From SURF-33 sp964598885 (lineage in GTDB: Bacteria; Desulfobacterota; Desulfobacteria; Desulfobacterales; Desulfosalsimonadaceae), in assembly GCA_964598885.1 (NCBI GenBank), contig CAZRES010000001.1:24312-88311 (forward strand): DNA of 64,000 nucleotides, given 5' to 3'. Shown one piece after another: positions 18,961 through 25,962 of this stretch. The notes under the pieces are model-generated. The model searched no databases and was not told the DNA's origin. It saw only the letters and a program-made list of their open reading frames with translations. The first letter of the stretch is position 1. Each line of letters starts with the position of its first letter. The position numbers and the translations under genes were made by a program.

Positions 18961-19355
18961 GCCGATCCTGTTCGCGAAGAAACCGCTTTTTGAATAATTT
19001 GAGTTAATCCATCAATATCATAAGGTTTGGAAAGGTAGTCAAAAGCACCGTGGGCAAAGCCTTCTTCCGCGGCGGAATGCGAGCCGTGACCTGTCAGCAT
19101 GATCACCGGCAGATTCGGCGCTTTTTGCTTCAACATTTTTAACACCTCAATACCATCCATATCTTCCATTTTCAGATCAAGGACAACCACATCGAAGGCC
19201 TGTTCCGCCACCAGGGCAATGGCCTGACGGCCCCCATTGGCGGTGGTTGTGTCAATATTCCGGCGGCCCAGCCGTTTGACCATTACCGACGTGAAATCAA
19301 TTTCGTCGTCGATCAGCAACAACCGGATTTTCGGGTCAGATGCATTGGGCATCAT
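18957..19355 (-). CDS. Single-domain response regulator
   Basis: 132 residues: receiver with D16/D17, acceptor Asp at about 60 (VVLDLKMED), Thr in MLTGHGSHS and Lys in LSKPYDIDG. The usual Pro after the acceptor loop is replaced (KMEDMDG). It overlaps its neighbours by four bases on each side, so the three receivers are translationally coupled. No output domain. Confidence 0.93.
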   Translation of the reverse strand: MMPNASDPKIRLLLIDDEIDFTSVMVKRLGRRNIDTTTANGGRQAIALVAEQAFDVVVLDLKMEDMDGIEVLKMLKQKAPNLPVIMLTGHGSHSAAEEGFAHGAFDYLSKPYDIDGLTQIIQKAVSSRTGSA

Positions 19356-19810
19356 TTCTCCTCCTGTGCAAAACCGTTGGTGATTTCCCTCATGCGCGCT
19401 TCGATAATTTTTTGTTCATGCCAACGTTTTTTTTCCGCCGCTTCCTTCACTTTGGCGATCAGAGACCCCATGTCGCAAGGTTTCAGCAGAAAATCATAAG
19501 CGCCCTGCTTCATCCCATCAATGGCGGATGCCACAGTTGCATTGCCGCTCAGCATGACCACCTCGACCAGCGGGTGTTTGCGTTTGATTTCCATCAGTGT
19601 TTCGACACCATCCATGCCCGGCATCATAACATCCAAAATGACCACCTCGATTTGCCCCCCGTCTTCAGCAAGGGCATCCAATGCGGCCAAGCCGGAATCA
19701 GCCGTTTGAACGTTGAAATTTCTTTTGGAGAGCCGCTTGCGCATGGTATCCAGAAAAGCTGTTTCATCGTCTACCAATAGCAGGTTGGCAATCGATATGT
19801 GTTTTTCCAC
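19352..19810 (-). CDS. Single-domain response regulator
   Basis: 152 residues: receiver with acceptor Asp at about 60 (VVILDVMMPG), a Ser in place of the usual conserved Thr (VVMLSGNAT) and Lys in LLKPCDMGS, followed by a charged helical tail of about 30 residues. It is the first gene after the sigma-54 promoter at 19886-19902. It is closely similar in the QIEVVILDV region and C-terminal tail to the receiver at 28292-28717, suggesting duplication. Confidence 0.93.
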   Translation of the reverse strand: MEKHISIANLLLVDDETAFLDTMRKRLSKRNFNVQTADSGLAALDALAEDGGQIEVVILDVMMPGMDGVETLMEIKRKHPLVEVVMLSGNATVASAIDGMKQGAYDFLLKPCDMGSLIAKVKEAAEKKRWHEQKIIEARMREITNGFAQEEK

Positions 19811-19885
19811 CGTTATTTATCCTTAACTTAATTTTGATCCGGTTTAGCCATCCGTTCGGTTTTGGATGACAATGGTTAATCAGTT

Positions 19886-19902
19886 TTGCAAATACCGGGC
19901 CA
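19886..19902 (-). promoter_or_regulatory. Sigma-54 (-24/-12) promoter of the receiver/TauE/PPDK-like operon
   Basis: The minus strand reads TGGCCCG-GTAT-TTGCA, matching the consensus TGGCACG-N4-TTGCA at all but one position, with the GG and GC dinucleotides 10 bases apart as required. Start of transcription would be near 19876, about 65 bases before the first receiver gene. An NtrC-type activator gene ends 170 bases upstream. Confidence 0.75.
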
Positions 19903-19923
19903 TAAATCAACCATGCAGTTCAC

Positions 19924-19957
19924 AATAAGTTATCTGGAATAAGTTAAGATTGTTAAG
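19924..19957. promoter_or_regulatory. Possible activator-binding repeats upstream of the sigma-54 promoter
   Basis: Two exact 9-base direct repeats AATAAGTTA (19924-19932 and 19938-19946, 14-base period), followed by GATTGTTAAG. They lie 25-55 bases upstream of the -24 element on the template side where enhancer-binding proteins usually bind further away (80-150), so the role is tentative. Confidence 0.3.
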
Positions 19958-20072
19958 CACAATACAGGCAGGGGGGCATGAATGGATAGCCGTTAAAACA
20001 GGGGGAAATCGACCGGGGAAAAATATCCCGCTGGGGCGAAACTCCCCGTCTCACTCCGCACTAAGGCCGCGA

Positions 20073-21398
20073 TTATTTTTTCATTTTTTGGCGTAAGGTT
20101 TTACGGTCAATTCCGAGAATCGCGGCGGCCCGGGTGATATTGGCTTTCGTCAGTCGGAGAACGGCCTGGATATGTTCCGCTTCGACTGCGGCCAATGTCC
20201 TGAGTGGAGGAGGGTTGTGTGGTATTGCTGGAAGCCGCATGACGGACGGCAGGTCGCCGACATCGAGTATGGCCTGGTCTGTAATGATCATCAACCGTTG
20301 GATCAGGTTTTCCAGTTCGCGCACATTCCCCGGCCAACGATAATTTTTCAGGGCTTCAAGGGCCTTGTCGGTGAATTCAGGCGGATCCCGCTGCATTTCC
20401 CGCACAAAGCGCTGCAGAAAAAAGCGCGCCAAGGGCAAAATATCTTCGGGCCGCTCCCGCAGCGGCGGCACCATGATTTCAATGACCATCAGCCGGTAAT
20501 AGAGATCTTCACGGAACAGATTTTTTTCCACCATGGGCATGAGATCTTTATTGGTGGCGGCGATGATGCGAATATCGATTTTTTTGACCTGACTGGAACC
20601 GATTACCTGAATTTCCTTGTTCTGGAGTACGCGCAGCAGTTTTCCCTGCATTCCCGCGCTCGCATCCCCGATTTCATCCAGAAACAGAGTGCCGCGGTCG
20701 GCGATTTGGAAAAAACCGGATCGGGTTTCCCTGGCATCGGTAAACGCTCCGCGCACATGCCCGAAAAGTTCACTTTCCAACAGGGTTTCCGGTATGGCAG
20801 TGCAATTGACCGGGACAAAGGGATGGGATGCCCGCGCACTGGCGTAATGGATGGCCCGGGCCACCAGTTCCTTGCCCGTACCGCTTTCGCCCTGAATCAC
20901 CACGTTGGCGTTGTAGGCGGCTGCTTTTTCGATATTTTCGATCACCCGGGCCATACCCTCAGAAATGCCGATGATTCCATAAGTATTACGAATGGTTTCT
21001 TCTTGTATCTGACGCCGGCGCAAAATTTTTTCTTTCATGCGATCGACGGCGGCGATCATGGCATCGCTTTTCAGTGGTTTCACAAGATAATCGTATGCGC
21101 CTTCCCGGATGACCTGAATGGCCGAATCGATGCAGGGATCAGAGGTGATGGTCAGAATTTCCAGTTCGCGGAAGTTGTTTCGCAGGTATTTAATAAAATC
21201 AATCCCTTTAATATCGCGAAGATCAGTTGCGAAGATGATGATATCGATCTTGCCGAATTCCAGCAGGCGAATGGCTTCCCCGGCATTTTGGGCAATATGC
21301 ACCTGAAAACCGGGCAATTCAAGAACGCGGGAGATGCGATCAAGGGATTCTAGATGATGGTCCACGGCAAGAATTCGAATCAATTGCCTATTTTTCAT
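20073..21398 (-). CDS. NtrC-family sigma-54 activator with degenerate receiver
   Basis: 441 residues: receiver-like domain (1-120), AAA+ domain (about 140-365: Walker A GESGTGKE, DEIGD, arginine-rich LRERPEDI), and a Fis-type helix-turn-helix at the end (ITRAAAILGIDRKTLRQKM). The receiver departs from consensus: the acidic pair is DHH rather than DD, the acceptor loop reads FATDLRDIKG and is about two residues short, and the Thr region is TITSDP, though the Lys (LVKPLKS) remains. The sigma-54 contact loop reads GAFTDA instead of GAFTGA. Its ATG overlaps the preceding receiver gene by 11 bases. It probably activates the sigma-54 promoter 170 bases downstream. Confidence 0.92.
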   Translation of the reverse strand: MKNRQLIRILAVDHHLESLDRISRVLELPGFQVHIAQNAGEAIRLLEFGKIDIIIFATDLRDIKGIDFIKYLRNNFRELEILTITSDPCIDSAIQVIREGAYDYLVKPLKSDAMIAAVDRMKEKILRRRQIQEETIRNTYGIIGISEGMARVIENIEKAAAYNANVVIQGESGTGKELVARAIHYASARASHPFVPVNCTAIPETLLESELFGHVRGAFTDARETRSGFFQIADRGTLFLDEIGDASAGMQGKLLRVLQNKEIQVIGSSQVKKIDIRIIAATNKDLMPMVEKNLFREDLYYRLMVIEIMVPPLRERPEDILPLARFFLQRFVREMQRDPPEFTDKALEALKNYRWPGNVRELENLIQRLMIITDQAILDVGDLPSVMRLPAIPHNPPPLRTLAAVEAEHIQAVLRLTKANITRAAAILGIDRKTLRQKMKK

Positions 21399-21804
21399 CC
21401 TTACCGGCCGCTGTGTTAAGCTGACGTTCCACTATGATCATTTTGCGGGCCTGGGCTTTTTTGATCTTTTCCAGCAGGATTTCAATATCCGCGGGTTTTT
21501 CAATAAAGTCCGCAGCTCCGAGGCGCATGGCCTCCATCCCCTTTTCGATGGTGCCGTGTCCGGTCAATAAAATGATTTGCAATTCCGGTTGCTTGATTTT
21601 GACGGTTTTGAGCAGTTCAATCCCGTCCATTTCCGGCATCATCAAATCCAGCACCATCACGTCAAAGGATTCAACCATTATCATTTTCAAGGCATCTCTG
21701 GCCGACGTGGTGGCCTGGACCGCCATGTCGCGAATGGTCATCCGTTCTTCAAGGGTCGTCAAAAAGTCCTTTTCATCGTCAACCAAAAGCACTTTGATGG
21801 TCAT
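21388..21804 (-). CDS. Single-domain response regulator
   Basis: 138 residues: receiver with D9/D10, acceptor Asp at about 53 (VLDLMMPEM), Thr in LLTGHGTIE and Lys in IEKPADIEI, then a basic tail. AAAGGAG precedes the ATG. It ends by overlapping the NtrC-type activator by 11 bases, so it may be its phospho-donor partner or a competitor, particularly since that activator's own receiver is degenerate. Confidence 0.93.
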   Translation of the reverse strand: MTIKVLLVDDEKDFLTTLEERMTIRDMAVQATTSARDALKMIMVESFDVMVLDLMMPEMDGIELLKTVKIKQPELQIILLTGHGTIEKGMEAMRLGAADFIEKPADIEILLEKIKKAQARKMIIVERQLNTAAGKDEK

Positions 21805-21860
21805 GGTTTTGGGCTCCTTTGCTAAGGCTGCCGGTTACGGCATTCAGACCGCGGGCGCAT

Positions 21861-22520
21861 TTAATCCGGGCCCGCCGGTATGGTCAATACAACAGCCCGC
21901 GGTTTTTCATTAATCCGGATTGCGGCCCCGAGATCAAAAAGCAGTGCGGTCATCGTATCCGAGAGGAAATCACCGCCGACAGAAAGGTCCTTATCCTGCA
22001 AGGATACCTGAATACGCTCCGTGTTGCCATCCGCGTCAACCCGGATCTCGACCGACTTGTTTTCACCACAGGAATCGATGCCCGCCCGCAGGCAGTGCCA
22101 GATGACTAATTGGAGTGGAAAAGGGTGCGTTCGCACCGGACGGCCTTTTTCCGCAGGATGGTAATGCAGGGTCACGTCTTGTTTGGCTGCCATGCGTTTG
22201 GCCAGATCGACGATCAGCCCGGTCAGATCGGAGATGTCCACCTCGGCCGTCGGTTCATCCACGCTGTGGGCAAACCGGTTCATGTTCCGGATAATCTCAT
22301 CGCCCCGCTGGATCTGTCGTTTCAGGTCATCCGCCAGGCCGGATATGCGGGCCGCGTCCAAGGGATGTCCCTTTTTGGCCATGGCGGTGAAATCTTCCAG
22401 CAGGCCGGCTTTTTCATTAATAATGGCCATTACGTTTTTAATTTCATGGGAGACCGAGGATACGACCTGGCCGAAAAATTGTAAATTTTCTTGTTCGGGT
22501 TGGGCGGCGCTGGGTTTCAT
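21861..22520 (-). CDS. Pseudo-histidine kinase (HisKA-like with degraded ATPase domain)
   Basis: 219 soluble residues. The H box SSVSHEIKNVMAIINEKAGLL (His at about 25) closely resembles that of the neighbouring membrane kinase. The following domain has the outline of HATPase but has lost the N-box Asn cluster (WHCLRAGID in place of NIINNAF), the DxGxGI box and the GTGLGL box. It therefore probably cannot bind ATP and may act as a histidine phosphotransfer protein, as ChpT does in Caulobacter. The start overlaps the upstream receiver stop by four bases. Confidence 0.78.
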   Translation of the reverse strand: MKPSAAQPEQENLQFFGQVVSSVSHEIKNVMAIINEKAGLLEDFTAMAKKGHPLDAARISGLADDLKRQIQRGDEIIRNMNRFAHSVDEPTAEVDISDLTGLIVDLAKRMAAKQDVTLHYHPAEKGRPVRTHPFPLQLVIWHCLRAGIDSCGENKSVEIRVDADGNTERIQVSLQDKDLSVGGDFLSDTMTALLFDLGAAIRINEKPRAVVLTIPAGPD

Positions 22521-22906
22521 GGGTTTTCATCCCCCCGACTGCGGTTGAGGATTGATTTTATCCGGCTGATCAGGACATCGATATCAATTGGTTTGACCAG
22601 ATAGAATTCTTCGCCGATCTGCCGGGTGATCTCCTTGAAATCCTCCTCGGAACCGTATCCGGTCAGAAAGATAAATTGCATGGCCGGATATTGTTGCTGC
22701 AATTTTTCTTTCAGAGCCAGTCCTCCTACTTTGGGCATTTTCAGATCCAGAACCGCCACATCGAATTCCTGAGCCTGGGCTTTTTGCATGGCTTCGGCGC
22801 CGGTTTCAGCCCATTGGGCGTCAAATCCGCGCATGTTGAGTCGCTCCGCAAGGGTGGAGATCAATTCCACCTCATCGTCAACAAGCAATGTTCGGATCGG
22901 TTTCAT
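22517..22906 (-). CDS. Single-domain response regulator
   Basis: 129 residues from the ATG at 22906, chosen for its AAAGGAG site; the frame extends to 22921. Receiver with D10/D11, acceptor Asp at about 54 (VLDLKMPKV), Thr in FLTGYGSEE and Lys in LVKPIDIDV. It lies between the membrane kinase and the pseudo-kinase, an arrangement consistent with shuttling phosphate between them. Confidence 0.92.
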   Translation of the reverse strand: MKPIRTLLVDDEVELISTLAERLNMRGFDAQWAETGAEAMQKAQAQEFDVAVLDLKMPKVGGLALKEKLQQQYPAMQFIFLTGYGSEEDFKEITRQIGEEFYLVKPIDIDVLISRIKSILNRSRGDENP

Positions 22907-22917
22907 GAACGCTCCTT

Positions 22918-24711
22918 TCAAACAACTCCTGAGGTCTTTTTGCTGGACTGCACCGGTTCATGAGGCATTTTTCGGGGCAGGATGACCGTAAATTCCGTTC
23001 CCTTGCCTATCTGGCTTTCCACCTTGAGTCGCCCCCCGACTTCCTGCACCAGATTGAAGGTAATGGATAGTCCGAGACCGGTTCCGCCCTTGCCGGCTCT
23101 GGTAGAGAAAAAGGGTTCGAAAATACGATTGAGATCCTCCTGGGGGATGCCGCATCCGGTATCTTTGAACTGGATGGCAACTTCATCTGCGTTGATATTT
23201 CTTACGATGATATCAATGCGCCCTCCGTCGTCCACCGCTGCAAAGGCATTGTTGATGATATTAACGAAGACTTGCTGCAGCTTGCCTAAATCGCTCATGA
23301 TCGTTCCGATATTCTCTGGAGCGTCAAGATGAAGACTGATGCTGCGGTGAGAGGCTTCCCGAAGATAAAATTCCAACCCCCCCTCAAGAACTTCGCGCAA
23401 ATTGATTTCAACCACCGCGGACTCGAATTTGCCGGCAAAGGTAAGCAGCCGTTTGGTGATCTTTCCGGCCCGCTTGACGGACCCTATAATGGTATCAACA
23501 ATGCCGATCAGTTTTTTATCCCGGTGGTATTCTTCTTTGATAAGAAACAGATCTTTTAAGAGCCCCGCCTTTTCATTGATGATGGCCAGGGGATTGTTGA
23601 TTTCATGGGCCACGCTGGCCGCCAGACGCCCGATGGATGCCATCTTGTTGGCATATTCCACCTGGTGCAGTGATTTGATCCGCCGCTGATCCGCGGATTT
23701 GATTTTCTGGATCATGAAGCTTGCGGTCCAGAAAATGACGGTTAAAATCACTGTAATGCTTCCAATCAGGAAGACGATAAGCTGCATCCGGCTCTTGAGC
23801 CATGGCTTCATCATTTCCGCCTGGTCCTTGATAATCATCAGGATAAAGGGCGTATTTTCGATGAAACGATAGCCAACCACCATATCGCGGCCTGCGATGC
23901 GCTGCACATAGACTTCGGCCTGGTCCGAAGGCGCTGGGATGTCAAAGGGAATTTTTTCAAGCACCCCGCCATAATAGATCGAAGGGGTCTGCAGGACACC
24001 CGCATGGTTGATCAGAAATGCGTTGCCTTTTCCTTCCAGATCCATTTTGGCCAGCAGGACTTCAAACAGCGCGCTGCCAAGGGCTGATCGCAGGACAAAA
24101 ATCGAGCCATTAGACATCTTACGGCTGACCGCGATGACAAAATGCGGCTCATTGCGATATCCCAAAAACGTTTCGCTGATATGTTCGCCATGTTCCAGCA
24201 CCCGATGGAACCATGCCTGGTCACGATAGTTTTTGCCTTGCAGGGAATACGGTCCCACATAATTGACCTGATGGCCGGATTCATCGATAAGCCCCAGGTC
24301 CATAAACCCGCCCCCGAAACTTTTTTGCAGATTGCTTAAGATCGCGGCCAGACGCTCCGGATCGGCAAGCACCGCGGGCGAATTGTCATGGACAATAAAG
24401 TTCAGGGCGGATTTACGTTCGGTCAGAAAGAATGCGATCCCCCGGTGGGTGTTGGAAAGGACCCGTGTGGTACGGGACATGAATTCCGATTCAATGGCGT
24501 GCCGGGTGACCTGATAATCGACAATGGTTATAAAAATAAGAGGAATCAGCGCTACGCAACCCGTGAGCAGCACCACGGTTTGCCATATCCGCCGGTAGTT
24601 CATGAGATGTTTTTGGTGTAACGGCGGATAATCATAAGGGTTTTTGGCAGAAATATCAGTTTCCATATTAATTTTCAACTTAGCGATTTTGTCGGCTGAC
24701 GATGCCTTCAT
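22918..24711 (-). CDS. dCache-type membrane sensor histidine kinase
   Basis: 597 residues from the first ATG; an internal ATG at 24666 (no overlap with the upstream gene) is equally possible. A helix at about 40-62, a ~240-residue periplasmic double-Cache-like domain (DLGLIDESGHQVNYVGPY, FLGYRNEPHFVIAVSR), a second helix (about 310-335), H box ASVAHEINNPLAI with His at about 369, N box NIINNAFAAV, G1 DTGCGI, G2 GTGLGLSI. The sensor part is clearly paralogous to that of the kinase at 28689-30542, suggesting related ligands. It lies in the SulP operon. Confidence 0.92.
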   Translation of the reverse strand: MKASSADKIAKLKINMETDISAKNPYDYPPLHQKHLMNYRRIWQTVVLLTGCVALIPLIFITIVDYQVTRHAIESEFMSRTTRVLSNTHRGIAFFLTERKSALNFIVHDNSPAVLADPERLAAILSNLQKSFGGGFMDLGLIDESGHQVNYVGPYSLQGKNYRDQAWFHRVLEHGEHISETFLGYRNEPHFVIAVSRKMSNGSIFVLRSALGSALFEVLLAKMDLEGKGNAFLINHAGVLQTPSIYYGGVLEKIPFDIPAPSDQAEVYVQRIAGRDMVVGYRFIENTPFILMIIKDQAEMMKPWLKSRMQLIVFLIGSITVILTVIFWTASFMIQKIKSADQRRIKSLHQVEYANKMASIGRLAASVAHEINNPLAIINEKAGLLKDLFLIKEEYHRDKKLIGIVDTIIGSVKRAGKITKRLLTFAGKFESAVVEINLREVLEGGLEFYLREASHRSISLHLDAPENIGTIMSDLGKLQQVFVNIINNAFAAVDDGGRIDIIVRNINADEVAIQFKDTGCGIPQEDLNRIFEPFFSTRAGKGGTGLGLSITFNLVQEVGGRLKVESQIGKGTEFTVILPRKMPHEPVQSSKKTSGVV

Positions 24712-25900
24712 TGGCCTTTTTGATGGTGGCGGTCAATTCATCAATGTTGACTGGTTTCTGGAGATAGGCGAAGGCGCCCAATTGCATGCAGGTTTCCCGG
24801 TCGGCTTTGGAGCCGTGGCCGGTTAAAATGATCACCGCAATGTTTGGGTTGGTTTTTTTGACCTGACGCAATACTTCGATGCCGTCGATGCCGGGCATTT
24901 GAAGATCCAGAATCATCACCTCTGGCTCGTCTTCCCGGATGAGTGAAAGGGCGGATTCCCCGTCATAGGCCACCGCCGATCCCATATCACGGATCAGAAG
25001 TCGTTCGGAAAGCGTTTGCACGAATTCGCGTTCATCATCCACCAGCAGCAAACGGGTGGGCATTTCAAATTTGCTTTTACGGTAGATATCGGCCTGATAA
25101 TACTCCGGTCCCACTTTCGTTTCCACCGCTTTTACTCCGGAAACGCTCTTCACAAGTTCTTTCAGTTCGTCTTCAAGCCGGCTTAACAAAAGCACCGGTT
25201 TATTAATAGTCAAGGTAACCACGCCTCCGGCCGCATTCACTCCCACCTGATGTCCTTCGTTGGCTAAAAGAACTTCCACGCTTGCAGCTAGTTTGAAATC
25301 GTCTAAAGCAACGGTGGATGAGGGACTCACTTGAATAACATCTTTGCCGAGATTGCTTACAATAAGGTTAACCACGTCGTCTGCGTTCATTTTATCCGTG
25401 GGAGCTACAATATCATACAAGGCTGCGTCCCAGGGATCCTTGACGCCGTGCAGGGTGTTGACCCAGAGGGCCCGGGCTTCATCCTGCTGCCGGATGAAGC
25501 GGTGGGCCTCGGTTTCGTTTATTTTCAGGTTTTGTTGAGCCAATGCAACCCGGGCCTGGATGTCAGCGATCAGGCAAACGCGCAGCACATGGGTGATTTC
25601 CTTGGGGATCAGGTGGCTGGAAAAACCGGATATTACCAAATTGTCCCGGGGCAGCATTTCAGCCAGAGCCAATTTCAGATAGGCGATCGAACGCTCGCGT
25701 TCATGGGTGAATTTGTTGAAAACAGAGACCTTGGAAGAAAACGCCTTTTCGATTTTGGTTTCAGAAAGTTCAGAAAGACGGCTGGCAGCGGAAACCACAT
25801 CGCCATCGCTGACCAGCGCATAGCCGGTACGTTCACTGATCAGGGCAGGCAGGGTTTCATTCTTGCAATATACTCCGCTGAAAATACTAAGTAAAGGCAT
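24680..25900 (-). CDS. Degenerate nucleotide-kinase-like / BON-like / receiver fusion protein
   Basis: 406 residues. Residues 1-185 resemble the cytidylate-kinase-like family but lack a P-loop (the first strand reads SIFSGVYCKNE). Conserved family-like parts include the LALAEMLPRDNLVISGF and DAALYDIVAPTDKMNADDVV segments. Residues 190-275 look like a BON-type alpha/beta domain. Residues 281-395 are a full receiver: LLLVDDERE, acceptor in MILDLQMPG, ILTGHGS and LQKPVNIDE. It follows the SulP gene by 62 bases and precedes the dCache kinase. A related protein without the receiver is at 60933-61730, again beside an anion transporter. I infer a sensor rather than an enzyme. Confidence 0.78.
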   Translation of the reverse strand: MPLLSIFSGVYCKNETLPALISERTGYALVSDGDVVSAASRLSELSETKIEKAFSSKVSVFNKFTHERERSIAYLKLALAEMLPRDNLVISGFSSHLIPKEITHVLRVCLIADIQARVALAQQNLKINETEAHRFIRQQDEARALWVNTLHGVKDPWDAALYDIVAPTDKMNADDVVNLIVSNLGKDVIQVSPSSTVALDDFKLAASVEVLLANEGHQVGVNAAGGVVTLTINKPVLLLSRLEDELKELVKSVSGVKAVETKVGPEYYQADIYRKSKFEMPTRLLLVDDEREFVQTLSERLLIRDMGSAVAYDGESALSLIREDEPEVMILDLQMPGIDGIEVLRQVKKTNPNIAVIILTGHGSKADRETCMQLGAFAYLQKPVNIDELTATIKKANEGIVSRQNR

Positions 25901-25962
25901 GTCAACCCCCGTTTTCTAAATTTGCGGCATTGAATCGGGTCATGTGTTCCGCATTCAGCGCT

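Noticed and set aside
20172..21353. 393-codon open frame on the plus strand
   Set aside because: It is antisense to the NtrC-type activator, whose motifs are unambiguous; the antisense product has no family features.
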